From JBASEY01 sp049652745 (GTDB lineage: Bacteria > CSSED10-310), in the NCBI GenBank assembly GCA_049652745.1, contig JBASEY010000042.1:1-64000 (forward strand): a stretch of DNA of 64,000 bases, given 5' to 3'. A model generated the notes under the pieces. The model was not told where the DNA came from and searched no databases. It was given only the letters and a program-made list of their open reading frames with translations. Of the stretch, positions 55,231-62,991 are shown one piece after another. Each line of letters opens with the position of its first letter. Positions within the stretch are counted from its first letter, which is position 1. A program made the translations under genes and the position numbers.

Positions 55231-55280
55231 GCGCTCTGCGAGCGCTTCAGTGCTGAGTGCTGAGTTATAGGTTTTTCACT
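55231..55280. repeat. Mosaic repeat copy 3 (hairpin module)
   Basis: The hairpin GCGCTC-TGC-GAGCGC (55231-55245) lies six bases after the stop of the triple SUMF1 gene. It is identical in its core to the one at 51893-51907, before that gene. A degraded TCAGTGCTGAGTGCTGAG and GGTTTTTCAC tail follows. The longer ATTGG module is absent. Confidence 0.65.
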
Positions 55281-55282
55281 CG

Positions 55283-56569
55283 TTAGTCGGAAAGCCGGAA
55301 AACACGGACACCGATCGTAAAACAAAGTAAACCGATACCAAGAGTTATCCCACAGGGTAAAAGCATGTCAACGAATGAAAACTGTCGCCATACAGCGCCT
55401 TCCAAAGCCAGCATCGCCCATTTGATCGGGCTGACAAAGCTGATATTTTGCAGCCAGACCGGCATGACGAACAGTGGAATCATACCGCCGCCAAGCATGG
55501 ACATGACAAGCAAGACAGCCCAGCCGATACCACTCGCCGACCGTTCCGTTTTGCCCAGAACGGACAGCAGCATCATAATCCCGACGAAACCGGTACAAAT
55601 AGAAAGTATCGCCATCGCCAGAAGCGGAAAGGAATAGGGTTTTACCTGGAAAAAGAGTACGCCCAGCAACAGAAGTCCACACGAAATAGCCAGTGTCGTT
55701 AAAAAACATCCTAATGCTTTACCAGCCAGTATTTGCGTCATGCTCACAGGAGCGATTCGAAGTCGAGTCATAGTGCCGTGCGTCCGCTCGACGACCAATG
55801 AAATACTGAATACAGCGGTGCCTCCGATGATTCCCCAAATAATGCCTTGCGGAAATGATATGTCATAACCGTTTTGCGGCCCTTTTCGTTCACGTATTAC
55901 TTCCGTGTAGTGAATAGTAAGAGGCTGAAATCCGGAGAAGCCTTCCGTGTCGGCAATTTCATCGTCGCTCTGATCGGTTTCGTTCAGATGCTCCATAAAT
56001 TTGTCTAACTCCGTTAGGAATTGCCTGTAACGGTGAACTGTTTCCGAGCCCCATTCGTTCGACTCATCCAGTTCCGGCAGAAAGGAGTGGATTTGTTCCC
56101 GCATCTTTACGGGATCAGAGAAGACTTTCTGAAATCCTGGAAGACTGTAATTCATCAGTATGCCTTGAAGCATTCCGGCGGTCACTTTCTGTGCAGGGTC
56201 AACCCCCAGCTCAACTTCCGGCGGCTGCCCCTGAAACAAATTCTTTCGCGCATGGCCGAATCCGGGAAGCAGCACTACATATGCAGGTGCCGATCCCAGA
56301 CGCACCTTTTCCACCGCTTCCTCCCGTGTTGCCATTTGAATACGCAGTTCATCGGCATTTTCCAGTTGCCCGATGAATTCACGCGATTCATCACTCATGT
56401 CTTCATCCACTACCAATAAGGCAAGTGATCCTCTACTGCCGCCGCCTGAAAAGATAGTGCCGAAAAACAAGGCGAACAAAAGAGGAAAAAAGACTGTAAA
56501 GAAAAATCCAGGTTTATCACGAATCAACAAACGGATATCTTTCAGTGCCATGGTAAGTATTGTGCTCAT
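55283..56569 (-). CDS. ABC-2 transporter permease with large extracytoplasmic loop
   Basis: This permease of about 428 residues has one N-terminal transmembrane segment (about 25-43), a soluble domain of about 190 residues, and five C-terminal segments (about 240-425). This is the layout of YhgE/DrrB-like ABC-2 exporters. The TTG at 56575 overlaps the ATPase stop, but ATG 56569 has the better spacing from GAGAG. It forms an exporter with the ATPase immediately upstream. The substrate could be a drug, lipid or peptide. Confidence 0.84.
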   Translation of the reverse strand: MSTILTMALKDIRLLIRDKPGFFFTVFFPLLFALFFGTIFSGGGSRGSLALLVVDEDMSDESREFIGQLENADELRIQMATREEAVEKVRLGSAPAYVVLLPGFGHARKNLFQGQPPEVELGVDPAQKVTAGMLQGILMNYSLPGFQKVFSDPVKMREQIHSFLPELDESNEWGSETVHRYRQFLTELDKFMEHLNETDQSDDEIADTEGFSGFQPLTIHYTEVIRERKGPQNGYDISFPQGIIWGIIGGTAVFSISLVVERTHGTMTRLRIAPVSMTQILAGKALGCFLTTLAISCGLLLLGVLFFQVKPYSFPLLAMAILSICTGFVGIMMLLSVLGKTERSASGIGWAVLLVMSMLGGGMIPLFVMPVWLQNISFVSPIKWAMLALEGAVWRQFSFVDMLLPCGITLGIGLLCFTIGVRVFRLSD

Positions 56570-56571
56570 GA

Positions 56572-57417
56572 TCAATCTCTCAGTGACCGGCCGGTCAGGG
56601 TTAGAAACACGTTTTCCAGTGTGGGTGATTCGACTGAGAAGCGCTGTAGATTTCCGCCGTTCTGAAGGCGAACCAGTTCCCCGACGGGGTCATTGGTTTC
56701 AATTCTGAATTGCCGGTCTTCCCGCTCAGCGATAACGACGCTTTTTCCACCGTGCGCAGCAATCAATTCATTGACAGTGCCCAGTGCAATCAATCGACCA
56801 TGATCGACGATAGCGACCCGATCACAGAGTTTCTGGGCTTCTTCCATGTAGTGCGTAGTATAAAGAATGGTAACACCGCTGTTTTTGAGAAGCGTGACAT
56901 TATCAAAAAGCGCGTTTCGTGACTGGGGGTCCACACCAGCGGTAGGTTCATCCATGAAAACGACTTTCGGCTGATGAATCAGCGCTGCCGCAAGATTCAG
57001 TCGTCGTTTCATGCCTCCCGAAAATATTCCTGCCCGGTCGCGTTTTCGATCGATCAAACCGACAAAATCCAGGGATTCTTCAACGCGATTTTTCAAATAA
57101 GTTCCGTGTAACTGTTGCAACCGACCGAAAAAAAACAGGTTTTCTTCAGCGGTCAATTCATCATATAACGCTATCGCCTGAGGCGCTATACCGATCAAAC
57201 GGCGAACCTCAGGGTTTTCCGGTGATCCCTTTCCTCCGATATCGACTCGGCCGCTATCCGGACGAAGTAAACCGGCTGCCATGCTTACCGTGGTTGTTTT
57301 CCCTGCTCCGTTAGGTCCCAGAAGACCAAACACTTCGCCGGAAGAAATTTTCAGAGACAAGTCGGCAACAGCAACCGTATCTCCGTATGTTTTTTTCAGA
57401 TCTTCAAGATGTATCAC
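56572..57417 (-). CDS. ABC transporter ATP-binding protein
   Basis: This ATPase of about 281 residues starts at GTG 57417, eight bases from AAAGGG; a start at 57456 would put coding sequence inside the promoter. Walker A GPNGAGKT is at 34-41, the signature FSGGM at 132-136 and Walker B VVFMDEPTAGVDP at 152-164, with the H-loop TTHYMEE. A C-terminal extension of about 75 residues resembles DrrA-type drug-resistance ATPases. It is co-transcribed with the permease at 55283. Confidence 0.88.
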   Translation of the reverse strand: MIHLEDLKKTYGDTVAVADLSLKISSGEVFGLLGPNGAGKTTTVSMAAGLLRPDSGRVDIGGKGSPENPEVRRLIGIAPQAIALYDELTAEENLFFFGRLQQLHGTYLKNRVEESLDFVGLIDRKRDRAGIFSGGMKRRLNLAAALIHQPKVVFMDEPTAGVDPQSRNALFDNVTLLKNSGVTILYTTHYMEEAQKLCDRVAIVDHGRLIALGTVNELIAAHGGKSVVIAEREDRQFRIETNDPVGELVRLQNGGNLQRFSVESPTLENVFLTLTGRSLRD

Positions 57418-57451
57418 AATAACGCCCTTTCCCCAAATATCGGATGAACAA

Positions 57452-57481
57452 ATCATATTGCCTAATGACTATTTTTGGCAA
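57452..57481 (-). promoter_or_regulatory. Promoter of the ABC exporter operon
   Basis: On the minus strand TTGCCA (57476-57481) and TATGAT (57452-57457) are separated by 18 bases, each matching five of six consensus bases. The predicted start site lies about 28 bases before GTG 57417. Confidence 0.52.
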
Positions 57482-57483
57482 TA
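57456..57483. promoter_or_regulatory. Candidate operator dyad over the ABC promoter
   Basis: A perfect inverted repeat TATTGCC-N14-GGCAATA covers the -35 box with one arm and abuts the -10 box with the other. A bound repressor would block the promoter directly. Confidence 0.45.
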
Positions 57484-57491
57484 GTATTGGG

Positions 57492-57540
57492 GCCACATCT
57501 GTCTATCATGAGATGCTGTTAGACAAGCTGGAGATGTGGC
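57492..57540. repeat. Nested hairpin
   Basis: The outer arms GCCACATCT (57492-57500) and AGATGTGGC (57532-57540) are perfect 9-bp complements. Inner arms GTCTA (57501-57505) and TAGAC (57520-57524) continue the stem, leaving a one-sided 7-base bulge and a 14-base loop. It may be an extra regulatory site or a remnant RNA structure; on the plus strand it is followed by an A/T-rich stretch. Confidence 0.4.
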
Positions 57541-57770
57541 TGAAAATATTTTGAACACGATTCCAAAGATTACAAAGATGGGCAGGATTAGATTCTGATC
57601 TCTTTTCAATTTGACGCAATGTTATAGGTGATTACAAATCCAAATCAAATATAATCATTGTCGTTTTATTCAGATTGACCAATCGCCCGAAATCCTCCAT
57701 AATACAAGCATTGCTGCCTTTACAAAGGCTTATGTTTGTTAGGTTTCTCACATTAACGCAGGCAAGGACT

Positions 57771-58595
57771 ATGGATACGAAAATTGCAGTTTTCAAAGGG
57801 AAGAAAGTCCGGAAAACCATTCATAATAATGAATGGTGGTTTTCGGTAGTTGATGTATGTTCAATTTTAACAGATAGTGCAGATCCCGGCGCTTATTGGC
57901 GTAAGTTAAAACAACGACTGAAAGAAGAAGGAAGCGAAGTCGTGACATTTTGTCACGGGTTGAAATTAGAAGCTCCAGACGGAAAGATGAGAAGCACCGA
58001 TTGCGCTAATACAGAGGCTCTCTTTCGTGTAATCCAATCAATCCCGTCACCCAAGGCGGAACCATTCAAACGATGGCTTGCGAAAGTCGGATACGAGCGG
58101 GTTCAGGAAATCGAAGATCCGGAGTTGGCGACAAAGCGCACACGGGCTTTATATAAAGCGAAGGGATACAGTGACAATTGGATCGAGAAACGGATGCGCG
58201 GAATCGCAATCCGGGATGAACTCACTGATGAATGGCAAAAGCGCGGTGTCAAGGAAGCGTCCGAATACGCTATACTGACAGCGGAGATATACAAAGCGGC
58301 GTTCGACATGACGCCATCGGAATATAAAAAGCACAAAAATCTGAAACGGGAAAATCTGCGGGATCACATGACGGATCTTGAACTGATTTTTTCTATGCTT
58401 GGGGAAGCATCAACAACGGAGATTGCCAGAACCCGAGACGCAAGGGGTTTTGGTGAAAATAAAAAAGCAGCCAGGGACGGGGGCTCTGTTGCCGGCAGAG
58501 CCCGTAAAGATCTTGAGGAGAAAAGCGGTCGGAAATTGGTTTCAGAACAAAACTATCTGGATGAACCGGAGGACAAGAAGTTGCTGGACAAATAG
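57771..58595 (+). CDS. BRO-N family (phage antirepressor-like) protein
   Basis: This protein of about 274 residues starts at ATG 57771 after CAAGGAC; a longer frame from 57675 has no support. Residues 5-105 match the BRO-N domain found in phage antirepressors (NEWWFSVVDVCSILT, PGAYWRKLKQRL, STDCANTEALFRVIQSIP). The C-terminal part is charged and helical, as in stand-alone bacterial copies. It probably binds DNA. No phage genes surround it, so it may be a domesticated remnant or a lone accessory gene. A broken toxin-antitoxin pair follows. Confidence 0.85.
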   Translation: MDTKIAVFKGKKVRKTIHNNEWWFSVVDVCSILTDSADPGAYWRKLKQRLKEEGSEVVTFCHGLKLEAPDGKMRSTDCANTEALFRVIQSIPSPKAEPFKRWLAKVGYERVQEIEDPELATKRTRALYKAKGYSDNWIEKRMRGIAIRDELTDEWQKRGVKEASEYAILTAEIYKAAFDMTPSEYKKHKNLKRENLRDHMTDLELIFSMLGEASTTEIARTRDARGFGENKKAARDGGSVAGRARKDLEEKSGRKLVSEQNYLDEPEDKKLLDK

Positions 58596-58701
58596 AATAG
58601 ATGATCAAACCAGGTTAGTTACATAAATACTTTCAAATGAGCTAACTTAAAAGGATAAATATTTTTTATGAGCACTTCAGATAGAGGCTTGAAGGGTTAG
58701 A

Positions 58702-58887
58702 ATGTTGGCTGCCAAAGATAAAATGCAAGAAATAATCAGAAACCAACCAGACGACAGTACGTACGATGAAATTCTGAGGGAACTTGCTTTTGCAGGAATG
58801 ATTGAGCGCGGTTTGAAAGATTCAAGAGCTGACCGATCGACCTCTAACGAAGAAATGAATCGCAGGATTCGTTCATGGCAGAGATAA
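58702..58887 (+). CDS. Antitoxin-like small protein of a RelE/ParE pair
   Basis: This 61-residue protein resembles short antitoxins that pair with RelE/ParE toxins (MQEIIRNQPDDSTYDEILRE near the start, then a helical C-terminus). It overlaps the toxin frame by 13 bases, the usual antitoxin-first order. The antitoxin itself looks intact. Confidence 0.68.
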   Translation: MLAAKDKMQEIIRNQPDDSTYDEILRELAFAGMIERGLKDSRADRSTSNEEMNRRIRSWQR

Positions 58888-59090
58888 AATGGACTGAAGA
58901 AGCCGTGAAATGGTTGGACGAGAAACATAATTACATCAAAATGGACAGTTCATCCAAAGCTGATAAAGTTTTCTCAACAATATTTGATAGACTTCAGCTT
59001 TTAAAGTCATTTCCTGAATTAGGTTATCCAAATAAATCAGAAAAAGAAGGTGACATTCGCGTCTATTCGCGGTTCCTGGTTTCTGATTGA
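58875..59090 (+). pseudogene. ParE/RelE-type toxin gene truncated by mosaic repeat
   Basis: The frame encodes 71 residues and matches the start of a ParE/RelE toxin (WTEEAVKWLDEKHNYI, SFPELGYPNKSE, then GDIRV at 59-63). Family members of this type usually run to about 95-100 residues. From about 59064 the reading frame enters sequence shared with the mosaic repeat (GCGGTTCCTGGTTTCTG), so the last eight residues are foreign. The C-terminal catalytic strands are missing and the toxin should be inactive. Confidence 0.7.
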
Positions 59091-59240
59091 GGTTTTTGAT
59101 TGATACAGGTTCAATGATTTTTCTCTTTAAATTTGAAGACAATCGAGTCCGCTAACTATCACTTAGGAATTGGAAATTGGATATTGGACATTGAAAAATC
59201 CAACCCCTTACCCCTCACCTCTTACCCCTGCTCTTGGTGA
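59056..59240. repeat. Mosaic repeat copy 4, left of mscL
   Basis: It begins with an eroded hairpin (TTCGCGTCTATTCGCGG) and continues with GGTTCCTGGTTTCTGATTG, GGTTTTTGATTGATACAGG, the ATTGGAAATTGG module and a CCCTTACC run. Bases 59085-59230 are nearly identical to about 59975-60120 beyond mscL. Bases 59258-59288, just outside the copy, resemble the leader of the triple SUMF1 gene. Confidence 0.78.
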
Positions 59241-59339
59241 TTGAGAAAACATACAAAGGATTTTATCGATGGCCTTTGAAAGAAAAGGAATGATTAGAAT
59301 CCGCACTTAGCCACAGATAAAATCTAATTATGATACAAA

Positions 59340-59744
59340 TTACTTTCTGTCTTTTAACAAATCGCGTATTTCTGTAAGCAATTTTTCCTGGACCGGGGGT
59401 TCCGGTGGAGCCTGGGGCGCTTCTTGCTCTTTCCGTTTGAGTGTGTTCATAGCCTTGACTGCCATGAAAATGGAGAAAGAGATGATCAGAAAATCGACGA
59501 TCGTCTGAATGAATTTTCCATACCCGATGACAACCGCAGGATCATCTCCAACAGCTTCTTTTAGAACAATCGCCAGGTTCGTGAAATCGACACCGCCCAA
59601 CAATATACCGATAGGCGGCATGATCACATCACCTACGAAGGATGAAACGATTTTACCGAAAGCGGCACCGATAATGATACCGACAGCCATATCGATCACA
59701 TTCCCTTTTACTGCAAATTCCTTGAACTCTTTTATCATACCCAT
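59340..59744 (-). CDS. mscL: Large-conductance mechanosensitive channel MscL
   Basis: This 134-residue channel opens under osmotic downshock to release solutes. It shows the N-terminal helix (MIKEFKEFAVKGNVIDMAVG), the two transmembrane helices (about 18-44 and 75-97), the GAAFGKIV gate region and the C-terminal helical bundle (LLTEIRDLL). Length and motifs are normal. GGGGGG lies before the ATG. The gene is flanked on both sides by direct copies of the mosaic repeat. Confidence 0.95.
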   Translation of the reverse strand: MGMIKEFKEFAVKGNVIDMAVGIIIGAAFGKIVSSFVGDVIMPPIGILLGGVDFTNLAIVLKEAVGDDPAVVIGYGKFIQTIVDFLIISFSIFMAVKAMNTLKRKEQEAPQAPPEPPVQEKLLTEIRDLLKDRK

Positions 59745-60212
59745 GGCACATCCCCCCTGTAAAAAATGATGGCTCTTATCGTCTGAAGAGCGATTGCTTT
59801 TGTGAAAGCGGATTTATGTTGCCGGTTGCGTAAAAAGCTTTTCTATTATCCCTTTTCTCATAATGACACGTTGACCGGCGTCTTTCGTTGCACCCTATAA
59901 ATTATATCCAAAACGCGTGTTAACCGCAATGAAACGAGCATTCCACCTGCGCGGAACGCTGTTTCTGATTCCTGGTTGAGGTTTTTGATTGATACAGGTT
60001 CAATGATTTTTCTATTTAAATTTGAAGACAATCGCGCCTGCTAACTATCACTTGGGAATTGGAAATTGGACATTGAAAAATCCAACCCCTTATGCCTCCT
60101 ACCTTACCCCTCACCCCCTGTTCCCGGCTTCTTGCCCTTCGATGGCTGATAGTGTTATCATAGACTTATAAAGATCAGCATTCCCAGTGTATGGCAGAGG
60201 AGGTTCGACGAT
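59745..60212. other. Intergenic region with mosaic repeat copy 5
   Basis: The left part (59745-59950) is the mscL leader with its purine-rich ribosome site and no other visible element. The right part carries repeat copy 5. A TATAAA box near 60170 may serve the permease gene, but I see no matching -35 box. Confidence 0.5.
59955..60125. repeat. Mosaic repeat copy 5, right of mscL
   Basis: It is a direct near-copy of repeat 4 in the same orientation. Shared modules are TTGAGGTTTTTGATTGATAC, TTTAAATTTGAAGACAATCG, CTAACTATCACTT, ATTGGAAATTGG and AAAAATCCAACCCCTTA. Its ATTGG block is one unit shorter than in copy 4. Confidence 0.78.
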
Positions 60213-61538
60213 ATGGAAAAGCTTTTCAAGCTCAGGGAACACAAAACGGATGTGTCGACCGAAATCATGGCGGGTATCACGACGTTTTTGACGATGTCCT
60301 ACATCATCGTCGTCAATCCCGGCATCTTGGAGGCTGCCGGGATACCCGTCGGTCCACAAACCGTCGCGACCATTTTAACGGCTGCTCTGGGCTGTATTTT
60401 GATGGCCTTTTATACCAATCGGCCGTTTGCGATGGCTCCCTATATGGGTGAAAATGCGTTCATCGCCTACACGGTTGTGCTGGGTATGGGCAAATCCTGG
60501 CAGGCGGGAATAACGGCTGTATTGATCGGAGGGATCGCCTTTATCTTGATCACTGCGTTTAAGCTTCGTTCATGGTTGGCAGCGGCGATACCCACCAATT
60601 TGAAGCATTCGTTCGTCGTCGGCATAGGATTGTTTTTGACTTTGGTCGGCCTGTTGACATCGGGTCTGATCGTCAAACCGGAAGCCCCGGGAGTTCCAGT
60701 CGGAATAGGCGATTTAACGAGTGGTGAAAGCATTTTGGCCATCCTGGCGTTTTTGATCATGTCACTGATGATCATTCGCAAAATAAAAGGCGGCATCATG
60801 GCCGGAATTTTAGTGACGACCGCTCTGGCCTATTTCTTGAAATATACAGGCATCGATCTGCCTTGTGTTTCCTTTCCTACAGGGTTTGTTTCCAAACCAC
60901 CGTCTGTAACGCCCATCATGTTTCAATTTCGTTTCAACGAAGTGTTCACATGGGATTTTTTCCCCATTCTTTTAACCGTTTTTATCATGGATTTTGTCGA
61001 CACCATGGGAACAGTCATCGGCGTCAGTGCTCGAGCAGGTTTTTTGGATGAGAACGGGAATCTTCCCGGCATAGAAAAGCCGATGATGGCCGATGCGATT
61101 TCTTCGGTTGTCGGTGCGTGTTTTGGAACGACCACCAGTGGCATCTATATCGAATCGGCGGCAGGAATCGAGGAAGGCGGCCGAACCGGTTTGACGACGC
61201 TGACAACCGGTGTTTTGTTTTTGCTGGCGCTGTTTTTTACGCCGATTTTGACGGCGGTGCCTAAATGCGCTTATGGTCCGGCGCTGATCATCGTCGGGGT
61301 TCTGATGATGGACTCGGTACGAAGAATCGATTTTACGGATTTGACGGAGTGGATACCTTCTTTTGTTGTCATCATCTTCATGTGTTTTTCCTATAATATC
61401 GGCATCGGCTGCACGGCGGGTTTTGTATCGTATCCGGTCGTAAAAACGATCGCCGGGAGATATCGAGAAGTCAATATCGGCACCTGGATTCTGGGCGCAG
61501 TATCGCTGCTGATGTTTATCTTTTATCCTTATCACTGA
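60213..61538 (+). CDS. AzgA-type purine (adenine/guanine/hypoxanthine) permease
   Basis: This 441-residue NCS2/AzgA family permease has about 12-14 transmembrane segments. Family signatures are the N-terminal EIMAGITTFLTMSYII and NPGIL, MGENAFIAY, and GTTTSGIYIESAAGIEEGGR (the substrate-pore region). It takes up purine bases with protons. The start follows GAGGAGG. It stands alone, directly downstream of repeat copy 5. Confidence 0.9.
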   Translation: MEKLFKLREHKTDVSTEIMAGITTFLTMSYIIVVNPGILEAAGIPVGPQTVATILTAALGCILMAFYTNRPFAMAPYMGENAFIAYTVVLGMGKSWQAGITAVLIGGIAFILITAFKLRSWLAAAIPTNLKHSFVVGIGLFLTLVGLLTSGLIVKPEAPGVPVGIGDLTSGESILAILAFLIMSLMIIRKIKGGIMAGILVTTALAYFLKYTGIDLPCVSFPTGFVSKPPSVTPIMFQFRFNEVFTWDFFPILLTVFIMDFVDTMGTVIGVSARAGFLDENGNLPGIEKPMMADAISSVVGACFGTTTSGIYIESAAGIEEGGRTGLTTLTTGVLFLLALFFTPILTAVPKCAYGPALIIVGVLMMDSVRRIDFTDLTEWIPSFVVIIFMCFSYNIGIGCTAGFVSYPVVKTIAGRYREVNIGTWILGAVSLLMFIFYPYH

Positions 61539-61605
61539 TCAAAGCAATAAATCTATTAGGCGGTCAGCATTGAGCGATTTAGCCTGCTGTGCTATAAAAC
61601 GCGGC

Positions 61606-62976
61606 ATGAAGAGGTTGGCTCCTGTTAAATATTTGTTCTTGATTTTGATAATCGGTTTTTTCTTGTTGAATTCGGGATGTGATCGTGATGATTTGTCGAA
61701 TTATCAACCGACAAAACAATCCGAAAAGCCGCTGAATGTATTGATGATTTGCCTGGACACGCTTCGCGCAGACCGGTTGAGCTGTTACGGATATGACCTG
61801 CCGACGTCACCGTTTATGGATGAACTGTCTCGACATTCTATTCTCCTGACAGATGTGCTGGTTCAGAATCCTTCTACAATTTTGTCACACCGTGCTATCT
61901 TCACCGGGAATTATGTGTTCCGACAGGGGTCTGGGCCGGCACCCGAATCACAAACGCTTGCCGGTATACTGACAAAGGCGGGCTATGCCACAGCGGCATT
62001 CACGGATGGTGGTTTGATGAGCCTGCGTTTCGGCAACGCCCCTGGTTTCGAACTCTATAACGATGCCGCAGGGGGCTCTAAACGCGTTTTCGGCAGAGGT
62101 GTCGACTGGATCGATTCCAATCCCGGAAAGCCGTTTTTTCTGTTTCTCCATACTTATGAAGTTCATTACCCCTATACTCCTCCCCAACCATTTAACGATA
62201 TGTTCCTGCCGACGGGTGAGCCACCTTATCACCTGGGAAAAGATTTCGGACAGGAGTATTGGAATAATCTGGATTTGAAAAGACAGGATTTTATTTGGAT
62301 TTCCCGACGCTATGATGGTGGCATCAGATATGTCGATACGATTATGATGGATTTGTGGAAAGCGTTGGTAACGCGAAACCTGTTGAACAACACAATTGTC
62401 ATTATCCATTCCGATCACGGGGAAAGCATGGGGGAAAGACTCTTTGTCGGCCATCGAGACCCCTATGAGCCTCAGATTCATATCCCGCTTCTGTTTCATG
62501 TTCCCGGCTGGAAACATGCCGTGATCGATGGCGCTGTCGAGAGCGTCGATATCGCTCCCACCTTGCTCGATCTGCTCTCGATCAAATCACAAAGGTCTTT
62601 CTGCGGGCAGTCGCTGGTCTCAAATTTACACAACAGTGAACATTTAAGTGCGTTTCGACCCAGATTGAGCGAAACCTGGATGCGGGCATTTCGTCTTGGC
62701 CCTGAATGGAAATTGATGCTTTGTGACAAAGATGAAAATGATCGTTTATACCGTCTGACGGATGATCCTGAGGAAATGACAAGTCTGGACAAGGAATATC
62801 CGGAAATTGTCGAAGAGCTTAGACAAGGATTGGTACAGTTTATGGGGGTGGAGAGAACTCGCATTCACAAATTACCGGAAGCGCCCAAGGTGCCGGTTGT
62901 TTTGATGCCACTGGACGGTGAAAACGAAGAAAATGTCGAGATGCAACAATTGAGAGAATTAGGGTATATTCACTAA
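61606..62976 (+). CDS. Sulfatase-like hydrolase lipoprotein with Thr at the nucleophile position
   Basis: This protein of about 456 residues starts at ATG 61606 and has a lipobox LNSGC (Cys25). The alkaline-phosphatase-like fold is shown by CLDTLRADRL (metal ligand D51) and IIHSDHGESMGE (metal ligands). The usual C/S-x-P-S-R sulfatase motif reads T91-I-L-S-H, so formylglycine cannot form; Thr is the likely nucleophile, as in LtaS and phosphoethanolamine transferases. It may act as a phosphodiesterase or phosphotransferase outside the membrane. No transmembrane bundle is present. Confidence 0.8.
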   Translation: MKRLAPVKYLFLILIIGFFLLNSGCDRDDLSNYQPTKQSEKPLNVLMICLDTLRADRLSCYGYDLPTSPFMDELSRHSILLTDVLVQNPSTILSHRAIFTGNYVFRQGSGPAPESQTLAGILTKAGYATAAFTDGGLMSLRFGNAPGFELYNDAAGGSKRVFGRGVDWIDSNPGKPFFLFLHTYEVHYPYTPPQPFNDMFLPTGEPPYHLGKDFGQEYWNNLDLKRQDFIWISRRYDGGIRYVDTIMMDLWKALVTRNLLNNTIVIIHSDHGESMGERLFVGHRDPYEPQIHIPLLFHVPGWKHAVIDGAVESVDIAPTLLDLLSIKSQRSFCGQSLVSNLHNSEHLSAFRPRLSETWMRAFRLGPEWKLMLCDKDENDRLYRLTDDPEEMTSLDKEYPEIVEELRQGLVQFMGVERTRIHKLPEAPKVPVVLMPLDGENEENVEMQQLRELGYIH

Positions 62977-62991
62977 AAGGAGGTTATGGTG

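Larger units (their letters stand above)
57418..57770. other. Intergenic region with overlapping promoter, operator and hairpin
   Basis: This gap of 353 bases holds a minus-strand promoter (57452-57481), an overlapping 7-bp dyad and a nested hairpin (57492-57540), each listed separately. The right half (57550-57770) is AT-rich and shows no clear element apart from the leader of the BRO-N gene. Confidence 0.5.
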
